Shown here piece after piece: positions 5,401 to 6,304 of a stretch of DNA of 6,304 nt; position 1 is the first letter of the stretch, and each line of letters begins with the position of its first letter. The position numbers and the translations under genes were made by a program. The notes beneath the pieces are model-generated. The model was not told where the DNA came from. It was given only the letters and a program-made list of their open reading frames with translations, and ran no database searches. The DNA is from Bacteroidota bacterium (lineage in GTDB: Bacteria > Bacteroidota > Bacteroidia > Bacteroidales > Paludibacteraceae), in assembly GCA_017860335.1 (NCBI GenBank), contig JAFNAU010000145.1:1-6304 (forward strand), written 5' to 3'.

Positions 5401-5440
5401 ATGGCGTATATACAAATTGAATGGCGTGCACACAAAGATG
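5401..5440. repeat. Two tandem copies of a 20-bp unit
   Basis: ATGGCGTATATACAAA (5401-5416) and ATGGCGTGCACACAAA (5421-5436) match at 13 of 16 positions with a 20-bp period, ending about 60 bp before the lipoprotein ATG. The differences are three A/G or T/C transitions. It could be a regulatory site or part of a dispersed repeat. Confidence 0.55.
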
Positions 5441-5500
5441 TTAGCGGTTATTGCAAAAAAAGAAAAACCAATATTGTACAACTAAATTAGAATTAAAATT

Positions 5501-5887
5501 ATGAAAAGAGACTGGAAAAGAAAAATTATTGGAGGACTTTGTTTATCCTCAATTGCTTTTGTATTTCAAGCTTGCTACGGTACACCACAAGACTTTGGGA
5601 ATGATTTATTAATTGAAGGACAGGTGAAATCAAAAACCTCAGGACTTCCTATCCAAGGAATTAAGGTTTCGGTCGCCGACAAAGTTCAATACACGAATAC
5701 TGACGAAAATGGAAAGTTCTCATTTTACATTGAGAGATTTCAAAATGCAAAAATCAATTTTACAGACATAGACTCTGATCATAATGGTTCGTTTTCCAAC
5801 AAAGACACATTGGTTACAATCAATGATTCTGTACTAATGTCTAAGCAACCTAAAGTATATCTGAACATTGAACTAGAGAATAAGTAA
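5501..5887 (+). CDS. Radical SAM-associated putative lipoprotein
   Basis: This 128-aa protein starts with a type II signal peptide: the positive stretch MKRDWKRK, a hydrophobic core at residues 9-22, and lipobox FQAC with the lipidated Cys at residue 25. The next residues, YGTPQDFG, recall the start of the mature part in the Bacteroidota 'lipoprotein with rSAM' family (TIGR04134, from memory). Residues 38-78 (IEGQVKSKTSGLPIQGIKVSV to NTDENGKFSFYIE) have the pattern of a carboxypeptidase-regulatory-like beta-sandwich. DIDSDHNGSF (89-98) follows, an Asp-rich EF-hand-like turn with Asp89, 91, 93 and Asn95 in calcium-loop spacing. The mature chain has no Cys besides the lipidated one and no Trp, so a thioether to an internal Cys is not possible. 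The next gene begins right after the stop codon, so the two are probably translated together. The leader is A-rich without a Shine-Dalgarno. Function is unknown; it may be the substrate or partner of the radical SAM enzyme. Confidence 0.87.
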   Translation: MKRDWKRKIIGGLCLSSIAFVFQACYGTPQDFGNDLLIEGQVKSKTSGLPIQGIKVSVADKVQYTNTDENGKFSFYIERFQNAKINFTDIDSDHNGSFSNKDTLVTINDSVLMSKQPKVYLNIELENK

Positions 5888-6304
5888 ATGGTTTCAATTC
5901 TAAAACAAGCTTTGTTTCGGAAATTCAAAAAATCGGAAGCAAAGTACCATGAACTCAATTATCTGTTTTGGGAATGTACGACAAGGTGTAATCTGAATTG
6001 CAGACATTGCGGAAGTGATTGCTCGAAAGACAGTTTTTATAAAGACATGCCTCTTGATGACTTTCTAAAGGCTCTTGATACGATTCAAACACCTTCAGAA
6101 AACTTCACGGTAGTATTGACAGGAGGAGAACCCCTTTTACGAAAAGACATTGAAATTTGCGGTCGGGAAATCAGAAAACGTGGAATGCGCTGGAGTATGG
6201 TTTCAAATGGTTATTTGTATGACAACGAGAAACATATTTCTCTCTTAAATGCAGGACTTGGAGCACTCACAATAAGCATTGATGGTTTAGAAAGTTCACA
6301 TAAC
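5888..6304 (+). CDS. Radical SAM enzyme of the rSAM/lipoprotein system (TIGR04133-like), N-terminal part
   Basis: The first 139 codons of a gene that leaves the window on the right. The protein binds a 4Fe-4S cluster and SAM to generate a 5'-deoxyadenosyl radical. The cluster motif CxxxCxxC is CNLNCRHC, Cys34, Cys38 and Cys41, inside WECTTRCNLNCRHCGSDC, which also has Cys30 and Cys45. The SAM motif LTGGEPL lies at residues 77-83, SNGY at 106-109 and SIDG at 130-133, all in the order usual for peptide-modifying, SPASM-type radical SAM enzymes. A SPASM domain would lie in the missing C-terminal part and is not seen. The WECTxxCNLxCxHCGSDC pattern and the preceding small lipoprotein fit the TIGR04133 family of Bacteroidota (recalled). 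ATG 5888 follows the lipoprotein TAA with no gap, implying coupling. Codon use is A+T-rich, unlike trmO and sixA. The reaction catalysed is unknown. Confidence 0.88.
   Translation, partial: MVSILKQALFRKFKKSEAKYHELNYLFWECTTRCNLNCRHCGSDCSKDSFYKDMPLDDFLKALDTIQTPSENFTVVLTGGEPLLRKDIEICGREIRKRGMRWSMVSNGYLYDNEKHISLLNAGLGALTISIDGLESSHN

Larger units (their letters stand above)
5028..5500. other. A+T-rich spacer with repeats, ahead of the lipoprotein/rSAM pair
   Basis: No credible ORF is seen. The first 150 bp resemble the trmO region in composition; from about 5200 the sequence becomes clearly A+T-rich, as are the genes that follow. The spacer contains a weak hairpin at 5199-5224 (CTGTAAG/CTTACAG with a 12-nt loop), an 11-bp direct repeat TGACATTTTAT at 5273 and 5297, a 13-bp palindrome at 5352-5364, a hairpin at 5366-5394 and a 20-bp-period tandem repeat at 5401-5440. 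No good TAnnTTTG box is found before the lipoprotein gene. The best, weak candidate is TTG (5451-5453) with TATTGTAC about 18 bp later. Confidence 0.6.

Noticed and set aside
5436..5455. GTTAGCGGTTATT as a possible integron attC core
   Set aside because: It does not fit the GTTRRRY core, and no matching complementary core or paired L/R boxes were found.
1..6304. CRISPR array, rRNA, insertion sequence or integrase
   Set aside because: No regularly spaced repeats, rRNA signatures or transposase/recombinase motifs were seen in any frame.

Overview
The window looks like chromosome of a Bacteroidota (probably Bacteroidales-like) bacterium. Several intergenic regions carry the phylum's sigma-ABfr type -7 box TAnnTTTG, in two cases with a TTTG/TTG-like -33 box. 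Start codons lack Shine-Dalgarno sequences and sit behind A-rich leaders, and the gene families fit the phylum: pruA, a DUF3419/BtaA-like protein, and an rSAM/lipoprotein pair. Species cannot be named from sequence alone.

Left part (1-1000): the 3' end of an L-glutamate gamma-semialdehyde (P5C) dehydrogenase gene, closed by a 15-bp perfect hairpin. On the minus strand follows a 3-methyladenine DNA glycosylase (AAG/MPG) gene with no convincing start codon, several changes at conserved positions and a clipped C-terminus, so it may be decaying. Its 5' end abuts, head to head, a tRNA-Gln(CUG) gene that has its own clear promoter and a strong intrinsic terminator.

Middle part (1043-3879): a SixA-type histidine phosphatase, then a DUF3419 (BtaA-like, SAM-dependent aminocarboxypropyl transferase family) protein on the plus strand. 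The latter converges on a GNAT acetyltransferase with only 11 bp between the stop codons. The spacer 3880-4340 holds a small palindrome and an 82-bp element built of two diverged hairpin units flanked by inverted CTACAAA ends, followed by the promoter of trmO. TrmO/TsaA is the tRNA-A37 N6-methyltransferase, and its real start is the internal ATG downstream of that promoter.

Right part (5028-6304): a visibly more A+T-rich stretch. A 473-bp spacer with direct repeats and hairpins leads into an apparent two-gene operon: a small lipoprotein with a carboxypeptidase-regulatory-like beta domain, then a radical SAM enzyme whose ATG follows the lipoprotein stop codon with no gap. This matches the poorly understood 'rSAM/lipoprotein system' of Bacteroidota (as I recall, TIGR04133 plus TIGR04134), whose chemistry is unknown. 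The radical SAM gene runs off the right edge. This is the most interesting content of the window; the other genes look like housekeeping or conserved accessory chromosome genes.
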